DNA from: Siderastrea siderea
Taxonomy: Eukaryota; Cnidaria; Anthozoa; Scleractinia; Rhizangiidae
Direction: 5' to 3'
NCBI GenBank assembly: GCA_964030785.1
Contig: OZ034969.1
Location: 30,909,001 to 30,973,000 of the forward strand
DNA length: 64,000 nucleotides
Part shown: positions 27,509 to 38,493 of the stretch, piece by piece
Layout: the number at the start of each line of letters is the position of its first letter
How positions within the stretch are numbered: the stretch's first letter is position 1
Made by a program: the position numbers and the translations under genes
The notes under the pieces: generated by a model
The model's input: only the letters and a program-made list of their open reading frames with translations
What the model was told of the DNA's origin: nothing
The model's database searches: none

Positions 27509-29502
27509 ACATCAAAAACTATAGTCATTCCCCAAGAATCATAAGGGCACAGACAATATCGGCAGTACAGGTGAATCTGTACCTGCTTGTTTGGAAGTGG
27601 GAGGCTATCTTGAGTATATTACCACCTTAGTTCCTTGTACAGCTGCTGCTTTAAAATTAATTGCAGCCCTGTATGTTTATTTAGCTGGAATGCCCTACAT
27701 TTTGCATTTTTGTGTATGATACTCATGAATGTCTTTAATCTTTAATCATGGTAATTGCCACTAGCGTTACAAATAATGCTAATCCGGCAAAGGAGCGGCC
27801 AGCCGTCGCTCAATTACATGGTATCAGAATAAATGAAAAAACAACGATGTAAGTTAAATTATTATGTTAAATATTGTTCAAACAAATGTGGAATTTTAAA
27901 ATAAACATTTTAATAATGCCATTTATTGTTTTGATTGATGACTTTGTTTACGGCCCGAGGCTTTCCCTCTTTTTGGTTAACAGCATTCAGTCCCTTTAAG
28001 ATATTTTTCGGCAGCAAACAACATGACGGGAGTAGTAGGCAGTAAGAATCAAGATCTCCAATAATCCTCCATCTTGAGCTTCAAGGCCCCCTCTCTATTG
28101 AGCCCCCTCCCCCCCCCCCCCCCATGGCCACAAAATGACAGAAGGTACGGTGTGACATAGGTCGGGTTAGAATTGCACTATATTCTTGATCTAAACATTT
28201 CCAACTTGCAATTACATATGGGACAGTTTCAGTACTTTTCTATCAAGTTCTGTTTTCAGTATATCAATGATGGTTTTGCTCATCTAGTCTCTCAAAAAGA
28301 GCTTAAAAGCAAAGAGACTTGTGTTCATTCAAATTTCAGGATTAGTTCCTGATTTTGGATGTAAAACTCCTGGCTAATCATGTTATCACTTTTTTGTGGG
28401 CTACATTTCAGTAGAACACATTTGTATGAGCTTGGATGGGTTTCAGTTTTAAGATTGTGCATGGCAAGTGCATAAGACTGTATCGCTATCTATTAAAGCG
28501 GGCCAGCACTCCGCAGAAAAAAAAAGATTGTGTCATCTTTCATTCCTGGAGAGTTTTAAGCCCCCCACTCTATTAAGTCCCCCTTCTAGTATGCCTGAAA
28601 ATAAAGAAGCCCCCAGGGGGCTTAACAGAGCATTTACGGTAATCACTGTGGTAAAAGACATTAAAAAATGGTTTATCATCAGGGTCCAACAAAGGTTTGG
28701 TAACATGCAAACAACTTAACAACAAGATGGCACAATAAGAAATTTCAGAGGATAATGGGAAAGAGTGCTATGAAGGGATGTTATATGTGAAAGTTAGGAT
28801 GTGCTCTTTTCCGGTAGGTGGGATGTGGAAAAGTATTGAAATCTTTGTGGTCTCAGAGGGTATAACTTTGGACCCAACTGCTTACAATGTGTACATTGCA
28901 ATGATATTGTATAGCAATGATGGTCTTAGGGGTGTGTACATGATACTGGTGCAACTGTCATTCTGGTATAAGTTCACCAAACTCTCTCTTGTAGCTCTTA
29001 TTTGTTTACACAGTACCAGCAAAAAATCTCAGACTAGAATAAGTCATACCAGTGCATGTTCACTAAACCAGATCGAGATTTTCACTCTTGCATCATGTAA
29101 ACACAGTATCATTCTTATTGTTTCAATAATTTGATTGTAGCACAAAACTCAAACCACCAGAAAACACACTTTATGTTAACACAGTACAAGTTTTCAGCAC
29201 GTATCAGAATGAAAGTTGCAGTGATACCTTGTAAACACCCCCTTTGAATCAATTCCTAATTTCACACCATTGCAAGGGACGATGTGTATTATACGGATTC
29301 TTGGTCAATAGCATCTGCCAACACTCAGTGGAGCAGAGATTACTTCATCTGATAATAGCTCAAAAAAGGTCAGCTTATCAACTGATTGTCCCTTAACTAT
29401 ACATGATCACATGCAAGTATAATGTTCAAATCCTTGGCTTTGGTATTTCCTACTTCAACATCATGACAACAACTCGTTCAGCTCGATTGGCCAAATGTGG
29501 AA
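27509..29502. other. Non-coding intron-like sequence
   Basis: No supported gene. It contains a C run at about 28101-28122, poly-G/C motifs of the form GCCCCC...TCTATTAAG near 28090, 28561 and 28612 that may mark a MITE, and repeated 'TTTACAC/ACAGTACCAG' fragments near 28990-29180. Confidence 0.5.
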
Positions 29503-29871
29503 ATGCCGGGAAATTTAAAAACAAGTATATCCAACGACAAATGTGCCAAGGGAAATAACAAAGAAAATGAGAAAAACAGCAAAGTATCATGCAAAGGTGG
29601 AAAGCTATATAAGGCACAGGAGAAGTTAGCGAGAGGAGCTGGTGTGAACGTAGGAGAATATCTTTGCATTTCCCACCGTGACGAAGTAATGAGGGCAAAC
29701 AACCACTGCTCTTTTCCTTCACGTAATTCAACCCAACATTCAAGGGCATTGGTGCCAACACCAAGGCATCTCTACAAGCAAATAGATAAGATAGGTGAGG
29801 GAGTTCAGGATTATCAGCCAGGCTGCAAATGGTGCACCAAATGTAAGAAAATGGAAAGAAAGTTAGATTGA
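29503..29871 (+). CDS. Possible exon or relic with paired Cys, unknown
   Basis: A 122-codon frame from an ATG at 29503. The second half has a non-random look: GEYLCISHRDEVMRANNHC, PTPRHLYKQIDKIGEG and PGCKWCTKCKKMER, with C-x2-C-type spacing that could bind zinc. I associate this pattern with cnidarian transposon or histone-like relics but cannot name it. No flanking splice sites were verified. Confidence 0.3.
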   Translation: MPGNLKTSISNDKCAKGNNKENEKNSKVSCKGGKLYKAQEKLARGAGVNVGEYLCISHRDEVMRANNHCSFPSRNSTQHSRALVPTPRHLYKQIDKIGEGVQDYQPGCKWCTKCKKMERKLD

Positions 29872-30928
29872 TACTTTGATTCAAATGAAAACTGCACTGT
29901 GGCAAAAACAAGACTGGTAAGTGTAACCATGGAAGGCTTTTTAATAATGTTTAAATTTTTCAGACATTTAGGATTTGCTTGTGTACCCTCCCCTATGCCC
30001 AATTCGTTTAGGTTGAATAAGAACAAACGGTTTACATATGGCTGATAGATACAAATAAAGAGATACATAACTATTGAGAATTAGCTACAATTTTATTACT
30101 GTTGTCTCAACACATTAAAATGACAAACATCATTTTGAAATGTTATGAATACAACACAACTTGTTGTCATCGTCATTAACATTACAAGTACAAATTGTAC
30201 TGTTAGTACACCTGAAATCCAAATTTCTTTCCCACGACAGGTGCAGACTTCAAGACACAATGAAAGTGGATGCTCTGGGAAAAAGAAAGTGCAACATACA
30301 TTATTTCTCGTTCCTAAAGCGCGTTAAGAGGTTGACCGTAGGCGAAACGACCGAAAAGCACCGCCATACAGCTTGAAATAAAACCACAATTTCTACTGAA
30401 TGAAAGCTTTACTTACCGTAATGATATCGCCAAAGGCATCGAATTCTTCGTTTAACATCTCCCAGTACTAAATCGGCATTAAAAACAAAAAAAATCCCAC
30501 AGCTTGGAACACAAAATCAGCGAGAAACTGACTCATTGGTGCCTTCTGTGAGTACCGGAGAACGAATGACGTAAAACAAAAGAAACAAAAGACAGAAAAC
30601 AATTCAACTCCAAAATAGACGCAAATTACAATGTCTTACAAACAAAAGAAGGACAATATGCTCCGGTACCTGAAGAAAGACCCGACTCATTCACCACGAG
30701 GAGAGCAGTGACGTAACGAACATGCGCAGTGCATTATTCAGCTCTGTCTACATACATACGTACGTACGTCGCATTTCATGACATTCTTATATGAGGCATT
30801 TTCACCCAGCTTATTGCCAATGGCATGGTAAACTGGACGTCAGCTTCGCATTTTTTCTTGACTTTTCATGTTAATAGCTCCATTCATCTTTTATTAAACT
30901 TTAATTTAAATGATATACTGAGAAAAAT
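29872..30928. other. Non-coding intron-like sequence
   Basis: No supported gene. It holds the right arm of the distant inverted repeat at 30710-30770 (CATGCGCAGTGCATTATTCAGCTCTGTC in two parts). Confidence 0.5.
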
Positions 30929-31348
30929 ATGTCAGAAGAGCAGAGACGAAGGAGAAGGGAAGGAGATAGAGAACAACAACGGGAAAGGATGAGAAACGCC
31001 ACTGAAGAACAGCGTCAAGCAGAACAGAAACAAAAACGAGAAAGACGAAAGAACAGTAAGCTTACAGCAGAGCATAAAGGCAACGAGAAGTAAGACGGAC
31101 GGTACTGGAGAACAACGCCAGAGGAAAACTGAGAGACGCCGACAGAGAACTGTAAACATGTCGGGTACACTTTTCTTGATTTTTATCAATTTGTGATTGG
31201 AAATAATTTTGTACCACTGAATAATTTACGTCTACGTTTTTGCATTTTATTCTACAGATGAACAAGGGGAAAGAAATCGTAATGGAGAGAGAGAATGGAG
31301 AAGAAATTTACGCCAAGGACAGCATGAAGTTAGAAGGTGTTCGGGTAA
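30929..31348 (+). other. Candidate Arg/Glu-rich exons
   Basis: An ATG at 30929 opens MSEEQRRRREGDREQQRERM; the frame stops after about 50 codons, but AACAG/TAAGC could end an exon. A second open segment (EQRQRKTERRRQRTVNM) lies before a GT at about 31166, and a third (DEQGERNRNGEREWRRNLRQ) lies between TTCTACAG (31257) and GGTAAAAT (about 31345). The repeated R-E-Q-R character suggests exons of one helical, charged protein, as in the N-termini of some Helitron-type or host proteins. Splice calls are by eye only. Confidence 0.3.
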
Positions 31349-32326
31349 AATCAATTTCCCTGCTTTAGCAAAGTTTGTTTAACAAAAAAAATGCACTGTT
31401 ACAAAAGGGAACTTTTCGTCAAAACTTAAACCGCACCTTTTACGGTATGTCATTTAATACTACTCGTAGAAACTGAAAAAAAGAGGAAAAAAAGCAAAAC
31501 AAAACAAAACGAAAAAGAGGAACACAATTTGAGGGGGTAGTGCAAAGGTGATGGTATCATGTTACAAGATTTCACAATATGGCCGCGCGCGTCAGGCCGA
31601 GAACGAGAACACAATACCTTTTCAACGTTAGAAATGAAAAGATAGGCTAAAGAAACTCGACTGCGGGTCCCGAATGCCTATTAAGTGGGATATGAATGTC
31701 TTTATTGAGAGGAGAAATATGGATTGCTTTGGCCCGATGCTTTAATTGAACCAGCGTGAAGATCTGATTGCTGAGTTTCCCGGTTGAGTTTCTCGGAATT
31801 TTTCAATCATTTCACGGAATATTACGGTATGGGAAATTCGCTTTTATTTAGAAGGATCCCACTATCTCAACTCACTTATTTCCAATTCCCCGTTATCTCG
31901 AACAAAGAGAAATTTGTCTTGGCTTTTGTCATAAATATAATATTTCCAGTTATTTACTTTTACGACGATAACCCGCTTTTCTCAACTTTGAAGAATACCA
32001 GTGTGTTTTGTTTTTCACGGAGCAAAGTGTAGCCAGGCAAAGGAGAAAACAGCTTATGAAAGCATGCAATGAAGTAAAAGGAGAAAACAAGTACCAACGC
32101 GAATCGTCAAGATGTTAACTCATTGACTAACAAAAGAATAACAAAACAGGACATAATTGATATATGCCTCGTTCTTTTAAACTCTGAATCCAGTCATTGT
32201 TTACAATATCCTCGGCAAAACCCCTACCAAAATCCATGCAAGTAACGAATCGATGAAAAAGCACATCCTCATTTATGAATCTACTGAAGTAGGTCTTAAA
32301 TGTTTTTTAACCCTTATTCTGATTTC
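31349..32326. other. Non-coding
   Basis: No gene or clear repeat seen. Confidence 0.4.
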
Positions 32327-32625
32327 TGAATTGTTTGCTTGAATTTCAATAATTTTATTTGGCTTCACTTAAGCTCAAGACTTAAGCTTATGTGTGAATT
32401 AATTTTATCACTTATGAATTGTTTGCTTGAATTTCAACAATTTTATTGGGCTTCACTTAAGCTCAAGACTTAAGCTTGTGTGGGAATTAATTTTGGTCAT
32501 CACTTATGAATTGTTTGCTTGAATTTCAATAATTTTATTTGGCTTCACTTAAGCTCAAGACTTAAGCTTATGTGTGAATTAATTTTGTTTATCACTTATG
32601 AATTGTTTACTTGAATTTCAATAAA
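32327..32625. repeat. Tandem repeat, about 90-95-bp unit, three and a half copies
   Basis: Each unit reads GAATTGTTTGCTTGAATTTC, GGCTTCACTTAAGCTCAAG and ACTTAAGCTTRTGTG. The CTTAAG...CTTAAG pair makes a weak palindrome in each unit. Confidence 0.85.
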
Positions 32626-34090
32626 GAGACGATTCCCCACCCCCCGGGACTCCTCATCGACCACAAATACGTTGTTTTGTGTACAAAACCTAAATGACGA
32701 TATTGATTTCCGTACAATAGCAAATAAACCAGATGTTTTGACAAGAACTCAAGGGCGTTCGCGCTAATTGTTTCTGCGCATCCTTACTGCGCACGCAATC
32801 CGCTTCGCGATGTCATGCCACGTCATGCATTGAGCGCGCGGGCTGTTGAAGAAATGTGGAGTTATATATAGCGCAAGTGGGCACTTTAATATCTTTGCAT
32901 GGGTCTAACTCTCTTGTTCGGTGACCCCATATTTTCTTTTGATAGATCACTTTCTTTGTTGATTATCTACGTTTTGTGAAAAATTAAAGAAAATCTGTAT
33001 TGTGGAAGTTTGATTTTTTTCAACTTTTCTGTCCTCGCATCATCGAATTTTCAGTATTATTGTAGCTGCACGGAGTTCGTAAAAGTCCATCTTAGAGGTT
33101 CAGTTTACTAAAAGGATGACACCGGTTCAAATTATTTACTTGACAAACCCACTTAAGTAAAATTTGACTAGGAAAGTGGGTCCACGGCGAATCATTTTAA
33201 ATATTTTTCAACTAACAAGCACCGAGGCCATGTAGAGTTACGATGACTGATGTGTCAAAATTGGGGTAGTTTTCCACACGCTTTATTTCATTAACGAAGT
33301 CGGTGACCCCCTAATTTTTTTGCATTTCTGACATATGTAACTCATTATCTGACTGTAGCCAAACTGTTAACAAAATCTGTGCTGTAGAAGTTTTTCGCAC
33401 GAACGTCTTTAAACGCTTTTCTAGAGTTTATTGAACGAAGGACACTACATGCATAATATAATAAAAACATGAACAGAAAACTGACGAAAAAACTCTACCT
33501 GCACTGGCATACGGCTGGCAAGTAAAGAAATTTTCTTTGCCACATGTTTTATTCTAATTATAGTGCATACACACAAGAGGCCCATGAACAAATTGATGGC
33601 AGCATTTAAAGGAGTTTTTCTTAGCTTGTTTCATAAGAACACTGGACTGAGATCTCTGTTTAACATAAAGCTGTGCATCCGTTTTTATATAGAGTCTATT
33701 TGAGTCGTCTTATTATAAATATAAACACACTGAAGAAATATTTCTTTGTTTGTGACGACCACCATTCATTCGAGTACGCAACAAATGCACATTCGTTCAA
33801 CAATTTATAATAAACGTACCGTCAAACACAGATTTTAATTTTGAGATTATTCTTCTCTAAACAGTCTGCTACAAATACTAGAGATTTTCACTGGAAATAG
33901 GCAATCTTCTCCACGCGGTCCGGGGCCATCATATCAACTGAGAAGTGACGTACTTTACCAGAACAACAAGAAGTTATTTTCGATTTGCCCCACTCCCCTA
34001 CCCCTGGGACAAGACCACTTCAAACAATTCCCCACCCCCGGGCACGAAGGGCTGGACTTGTCCCCGGGGATGCCCGGTGGGGGGATGGTA
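32626..34090. other. Non-coding; possible element with G/C-rich ends
   Basis: CCCCACCCCCCGGGAC near 32637 and CCCGGTGGGGGGATGG near 34065 could be the ends of a repeat of about 1.4 kb, but the inverted match is short and G/C-biased. No ORF. Confidence 0.3.
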
Positions 34091-35347
34091 ACTGGTAAAA
34101 ATTGAACGATGCATTAGTTCAGAAGGCGACTGCATTTTTTTTCAATCTCAGTTAACCTACATGTATGAAATAAAAGCACTGCATTGTGGAAAGTGCTTCT
34201 TACTATTTGTCACTCATAATGGAATGTTCATGTTTTAGAAAGTTCAAATAATTACTGCATGCATTTTTTGGTTTTCTCAAAAATCATTGTATTCCCAAGG
34301 GGGGTGGGGGGGGGGAATCCAGATGTAAGCAAAGGATTTTTTTTATGCAATTGACATATTTGTACTGATATGTTTCTGCTTCCTAAAGGCAATCTGGCTT
34401 GTTTAACTGACAATTGTCTGCTGGGATTAGCTAGAACATGTTTGATTAATTGCAATTGGCTCTTTACTGAGTTAAGCAAAGGAGACTGGAGATGATTGAA
34501 CATCCAGTAAACTTAAATGAGGTCCTGCCATTTTGTTGCTCATTCGATCGATTGATATTCAAGTGCTTTACCTTACCTGTATTACCCAATGAACCGTGCA
34601 AAGGGCGGAAGACAATTACAGACATGTAACCGCTTTTTAGACAAATGGCTAAAAGAGTTTGGATAGCTGCAAATGAGGGGTTCAGGCGATGATTTATTAT
34701 TTGTTAGGATTCCACAGAAGCTGGAAAGAAGAACGCTTTCACGGGTGGATGCAAAAATTTCCAACAATAGGCACAGGTGGAGCACAAAAGTAAAGCAAAG
34801 TATAGCTTCGGCAACAACATTTCAAAGCTGGAAGTGACAATGCTAGCAAAGTGAATGACGACTCCCTTAATAATTGACATTGAGTATAATTACTATTCTG
34901 TTCACCCATTCTTTCTGTTCATTAATGTCACATTGGTCAAAAATTGCATTGTGAATGCTTTAATAATGTATGTTACATAAAATATTAGTTATTTGATGTT
35001 GTCAAAAGAAAAGCAATAAAGTTAATATTATTTTAAGGATGAAAGTAATTTGCCAGGTACTTGTTCTCATGAATTTTGCACTCCAAGAACTGAAAATTCT
35101 CTTCAATTGATGAACTCAGAGTTCAGGAGGGGAAAGAAAAGAAAGATGCTCCAATGAAAGTCTAATTTATTTGAATTGTAACTACAGTGTAACTTTTATT
35201 TGCAGTCCTCTATTAGGCATTTAAGCCTCGACTTTTAGTGGCCCTGGTCAGTTTTAAATCGCCACTGGGGACTGGGCGACTGCCAATTTTTAGCCCTGAA
35301 TTTGTTTTTTTTTTTTTTTTTCACTGATCCTTTTTTTTCTGTTCTAG
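34091..35347. other. Non-coding
   Basis: No supported gene. G run at 34301-34314 and a long T run at about 35305-35323. Confidence 0.4.
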
Positions 35348-35400
35348 GCATAATGCCAGCAGTGATCAGTGATGCAGCATTTTCTTACAGTGAAGTTAAG
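35348..35400 (+). other. Candidate 53-bp host exon
   Basis: A long pyrimidine tract and TTCTGTTCTAG precede it, and AAG/GTACGTGG follows, giving both splice sites in good consensus. The enclosed sequence reads MPAVISDAAFSYSEVK in one frame. It may be an exon of an unrelated host gene or a chance match. Confidence 0.3.
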
Positions 35401-36139
35401 GTACGTGGAACATATGAGTTATATAATTAGCCCAGCTTACATAATTATCTAACTGTTCAGTAAATTATTGAACTGGATTGAATGCAGTGATAGGGTTAAT
35501 TTGGGTTCGGTAATTGAACACAATACATGTAATTATTAACCAAAAATATGCCTATATATACAGCTGTGTTTGATTCCATTCAATTTCTGAACCCAGTCAA
35601 ACACAATTAAACAGTTTTAAAATCATTCAAATATATAGATTTAGCCAAGCCTAAAAGTGGAGCTCCAATTTTTATTTGGCAATCCTATTACTCACAATGG
35701 AAAATAAAAATTGAACCAACGATAAAATTGAACCACAACATTTACATGAGTGTGCCATCAAGACTTCCATTTGGGTGGCAATGAGAGCCTTTACATCTGG
35801 ACTTAAGGGAGGAGACTCTTAATCACCATATTGTTGCTGTGGGAAGTTCCTCAGAACCATCACATCTTGGAAACCCTATTACTTCCACAGATAAGCTGCT
35901 TGGCGACGTTTGTTTTATGGGAAAGGTTTTCAAGTTTTCAAGTCACAACCATATTCAGTATGTCACTTGACCTGAACAGAAAAAATGCTAAAACTCAAAC
36001 AGCATACAGTTCTCGCTATTGTAAACATTGCGAACATTTAAAGATTATCAGGATGCAAAATTTGAAGCAACAGTTTCTATAAATTTGCTTTATTATGAGT
36101 ATAAAAGTTATGATGGCACAAGCACATATCTTTATACAT
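35401..36139. other. Non-coding, with a dispersed repeat
   Basis: 35631-35673 is an inverted copy of the repeat end GCTTTTAGGCTTGGCTAAAT also found at 45069-45112 and 55132-55172. Nothing else recognised. Confidence 0.5.
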
Positions 36140-36374
36140 TTTTGTGCTGTAGTTCTTCTATTGAAATTATGAATATATGAAATTCATATATTTGAACTGC
36201 GGAATGAAGAAATAAATGATCCTCGCAGTTATTAACGCAACTTACAGTACAGTTGCGAAAAGAAAGCCTGAAAAAATCAGGCTTGCCGGGATTCGAACCC
36301 TGACCTCTGTGATACCGGTGCAGCGCTCTAACCAATTGAGCTACATGTAACAAGCCAACTGGGAGCTGGTCATT
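36140..36374 (-). repeat. tRNA-derived SINE, minus copy
   Basis: Read leftward: tRNA-like head with a Pol III A box (TAGCTCAATTGGTTAGAGCG) and B box (GGTTCGAATCC), then a tail (AACTGCGAGGATC..., TTCAAATATATGAATTTCAT). The anticodon region does not fold well as a true tRNA, so I call a SINE. Two plus-strand relatives follow, so this copy and the next form a head-to-head pair. Confidence 0.7.
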
Positions 36375-36540
36375 GGTATCGCAGAGGTCAGGGTTCGAAT
36401 CCCGGCAAGCCTGATTTTTTCAGGCTTTCTTTTTGCAACTGCATAAGTTGCGTTAATAACTGCGAGGATCTTCTTTACATTTATTTCTTCATTCCACAGT
36501 TCAAATATATGAATTTCATATATTCATAATTTCATCTTCA
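36373..36540 (+). repeat. tRNA-derived SINE, plus copy, 5' truncated
   Basis: Starts at the anticodon-side of the head, with B box GGTTCGAATCC at about 36393, then the same tail through TTCAAATATATGAATTTCAT. The A box is missing. Confidence 0.7.
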
Positions 36541-36570
36541 TCTTTCCCAGGTATATTACGGACCAATTTA

Positions 36571-36735
36571 ATGACCAGCTCCCAGTTGGCTTGTTAGCTC
36601 AATTGGTTAGAGGGCTGCACCGGTATCGCAGAGGTCAGGGTTCGAATCCCGGCAAGCCTGATTTTTTCAGGCTTTCTTTTCGCAACCGCATAAGTTGCGT
36701 TAATAACTGCGAGGATCTTCTGTACATTTATTTAG
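36571..36735 (+). repeat. tRNA-derived SINE, plus copy
   Basis: A box at about 36594-36613 (TTAGCTCAATTGGTTAGAGG), B box at about 36640, tail with CGTTAATAACTGCGAGGATC. Preceded by the same CCAGCTCCCAGTTGGCTT leader as the other copies. Confidence 0.7.
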
Positions 36736-36933
36736 TTCTTCTATTCTTTGTAAAAACAGTAATTGCATGCTTCGGATTGTAAAGAAGGGTGGGGCGATTC
36801 GTAAAAAAATGGGAACTTTACTTGTTTCCTCTTAGTTTTACTGATTTTCTTTTTAATGTGCGGTTGGGGACTGGCAGTAGCTATGCACGCGCAATGTTCA
36901 GTTGTGGAATTCAGATGTTCTTCTTCATTATTT

Positions 36934-37097
36934 TGTTGATAGGAGTTAACATTCTCTCAAGTCTTAGGTTAGGTCAGCGGTATGCGGCGCATGAGCAGTT
37001 GTTGTGTACAAGAGAGCATGGCCGTGTGTTTGGCCGTTTGTTAGAACTATATGTATTAAATGTTGTGTTCTTCAGAAGTTGTCCTCGCCGGTCAACA
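36934..37097 (+). repeat. 5' LTR
   Basis: 164 bp, TGTTGATAGG...GGTCAACA. Unusually short for a gypsy LTR. Confidence 0.95.
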
Positions 37098-37115
37098 TGG
37101 TGCCAGAAGTAGACG
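37098..37115 (+). promoter_or_regulatory. Primer-binding site
   Basis: TGGTGCCAGAAGTAGACG directly follows the LTR; the leading TGG is complementary to a tRNA CCA end. The tRNA species is not identified. Confidence 0.7.
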
Positions 37116-37262
37116 AACACTCGCCTGAAGACAAGTAGCATTAATATTGTGGTGATTTCGTGTTTGGAAGTTGAGCGGTCGTAGTTGTTGTGCGATTCGT
37201 TCCCGCCATTTATGTTCTTGTCGAGCTGGTGCCCGCGAAAACTGTTCGTGTTTGTTTTTATC

Positions 37263-38486
37263 ATGGCGGGTGTACCGGTCGGTTTTCCTGTTCCTCAACT
37301 GCAGGAAGGACTGGATGAACGAGAAGCTCTAGACTGTTTCGTTTTGGATTATGTCGATTATTGTACGGTGATGGGCTGGTTCCAGTCGAAAGCTGGGTGC
37401 AAATATGACGATGAAAGCGAGGATGGCAAAGCACAGTGGAAGAAACCAAGAGTATGCATGTCGACATTACGAGCAACTCTACCCTCAAAGATGAAGAGAT
37501 TGATTAATCCCAATAACAAAACGCTGGGACTGTCTGAAGAGAATAAAGACAATCCAGTAAAAGTTATTCAAGCCCTCATTAAGCGATTTGGCGGTAGTGT
37601 GAGTGTGCAAGCGGAGCGAACGAAGATGGGTCGAATGTTTCAGTCCGAGGGAGAATCGATTAGTGCCTGGGAATGTCGAGTGGTGGAACGAGCTAAATAT
37701 TGCGAATATGGGGACTTTGAAGATCAGGCATGCCGGGATCGTTTCATTGCTGGTTTGGTAGACGAAGCCTTACAAGGAAAGTTGAACACCAATGGTCATC
37801 GTAACAAGGAAGGTAACATTGTGGAGTTTCGTGCTGTGGTTGAAATTGCTAAGAATTATGAATCCTCAACTGATGCTCGACGTCTTATGAGACAAGTCCG
37901 TGGAGATCAGGAGCAAGTCAACTGGACAGCAAAAGTGCCCCCATCAAAGACAAAAAGTCCTCAGTCTCCAAGTGGAAGCTCTAGTAAAGGGTTGCCCCCG
38001 AAACAGCCTGAGTGTAACTACTGTGCAGCAACACCAAGTCACGCAAAAGAAAAGTGTCGTGCGATTCTTCTTAAGTATATTTGTAGAAAATGTGGCAAAG
38101 AAGGGCATGTAGCCCGTAAATGTTTAAGCAAGCCTCGGCATGTGAATGCACTGAATGAGTCTGTTTATGATGGCGAGCAGGAAACATATCATTTGTTTAC
38201 AGTGGACATCCACTCTGTGAGAACTGTATCCGTGCAGAAAGGGAAGAAGTTCTTTGCAGCGATCAAATTATCAGCAGCTGGAAATTGTTTTGTTTGGAAA
38301 ACTTTGCAATTAGATACAGCCTCAACAACTAACACACTTGCAGTGGATGACCTTGTGAGCATGTGCCCACCGGACTGTGACATCCGTAGCCTAATAAAAC
38401 CTTCTTCTGCCATTCTGCACACCTATGGAGGAGGTGTAATAAAGCCAGGGAAAGTTTCACACTCTTCAATTTCAACTGTTAAGTAA
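37263..38486 (+). CDS. Gag with zinc knuckle and start of the protease
   Basis: ATG at 37263 (MAGVPVGFPVPQLQ), 407 residues. The first 230 residues are the capsid/retrotrans-gag region (helical; FQSEGESISAWECRVVERAK). A zinc knuckle of the CCHC type follows (CRKCGKEGHVARKC). The C-terminal part is the beginning of an aspartic protease, with LQLDTAS as its active-site motif (DTA instead of the more common DTG/DSG). The frame stops at 38484-38486 inside the protease domain; the rest of that domain is in the +1 frame. Either a programmed frameshift in an unusual place or a mutation. Confidence 0.88.
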   Translation: MAGVPVGFPVPQLQEGLDEREALDCFVLDYVDYCTVMGWFQSKAGCKYDDESEDGKAQWKKPRVCMSTLRATLPSKMKRLINPNNKTLGLSEENKDNPVKVIQALIKRFGGSVSVQAERTKMGRMFQSEGESISAWECRVVERAKYCEYGDFEDQACRDRFIAGLVDEALQGKLNTNGHRNKEGNIVEFRAVVEIAKNYESSTDARRLMRQVRGDQEQVNWTAKVPPSKTKSPQSPSGSSSKGLPPKQPECNYCAATPSHAKEKCRAILLKYICRKCGKEGHVARKCLSKPRHVNALNESVYDGEQETYHLFTVDIHSVRTVSVQKGKKFFAAIKLSAAGNCFVWKTLQLDTASTTNTLAVDDLVSMCPPDCDIRSLIKPSSAILHTYGGGVIKPGKVSHSSISTVK

Positions 38487-38493
38487 AGATGTC

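Noticed and set aside
32626..34090. 1.4-kb element with CCCCACCCCCCGGG ends
   Set aside because: The inverted match is confined to G/C runs and no target duplication was found.
36282..36352. tRNA gene
   Set aside because: A and B boxes are good, but the anticodon arm does not pair well and the same unit with a common tail recurs twice nearby, which fits a SINE.
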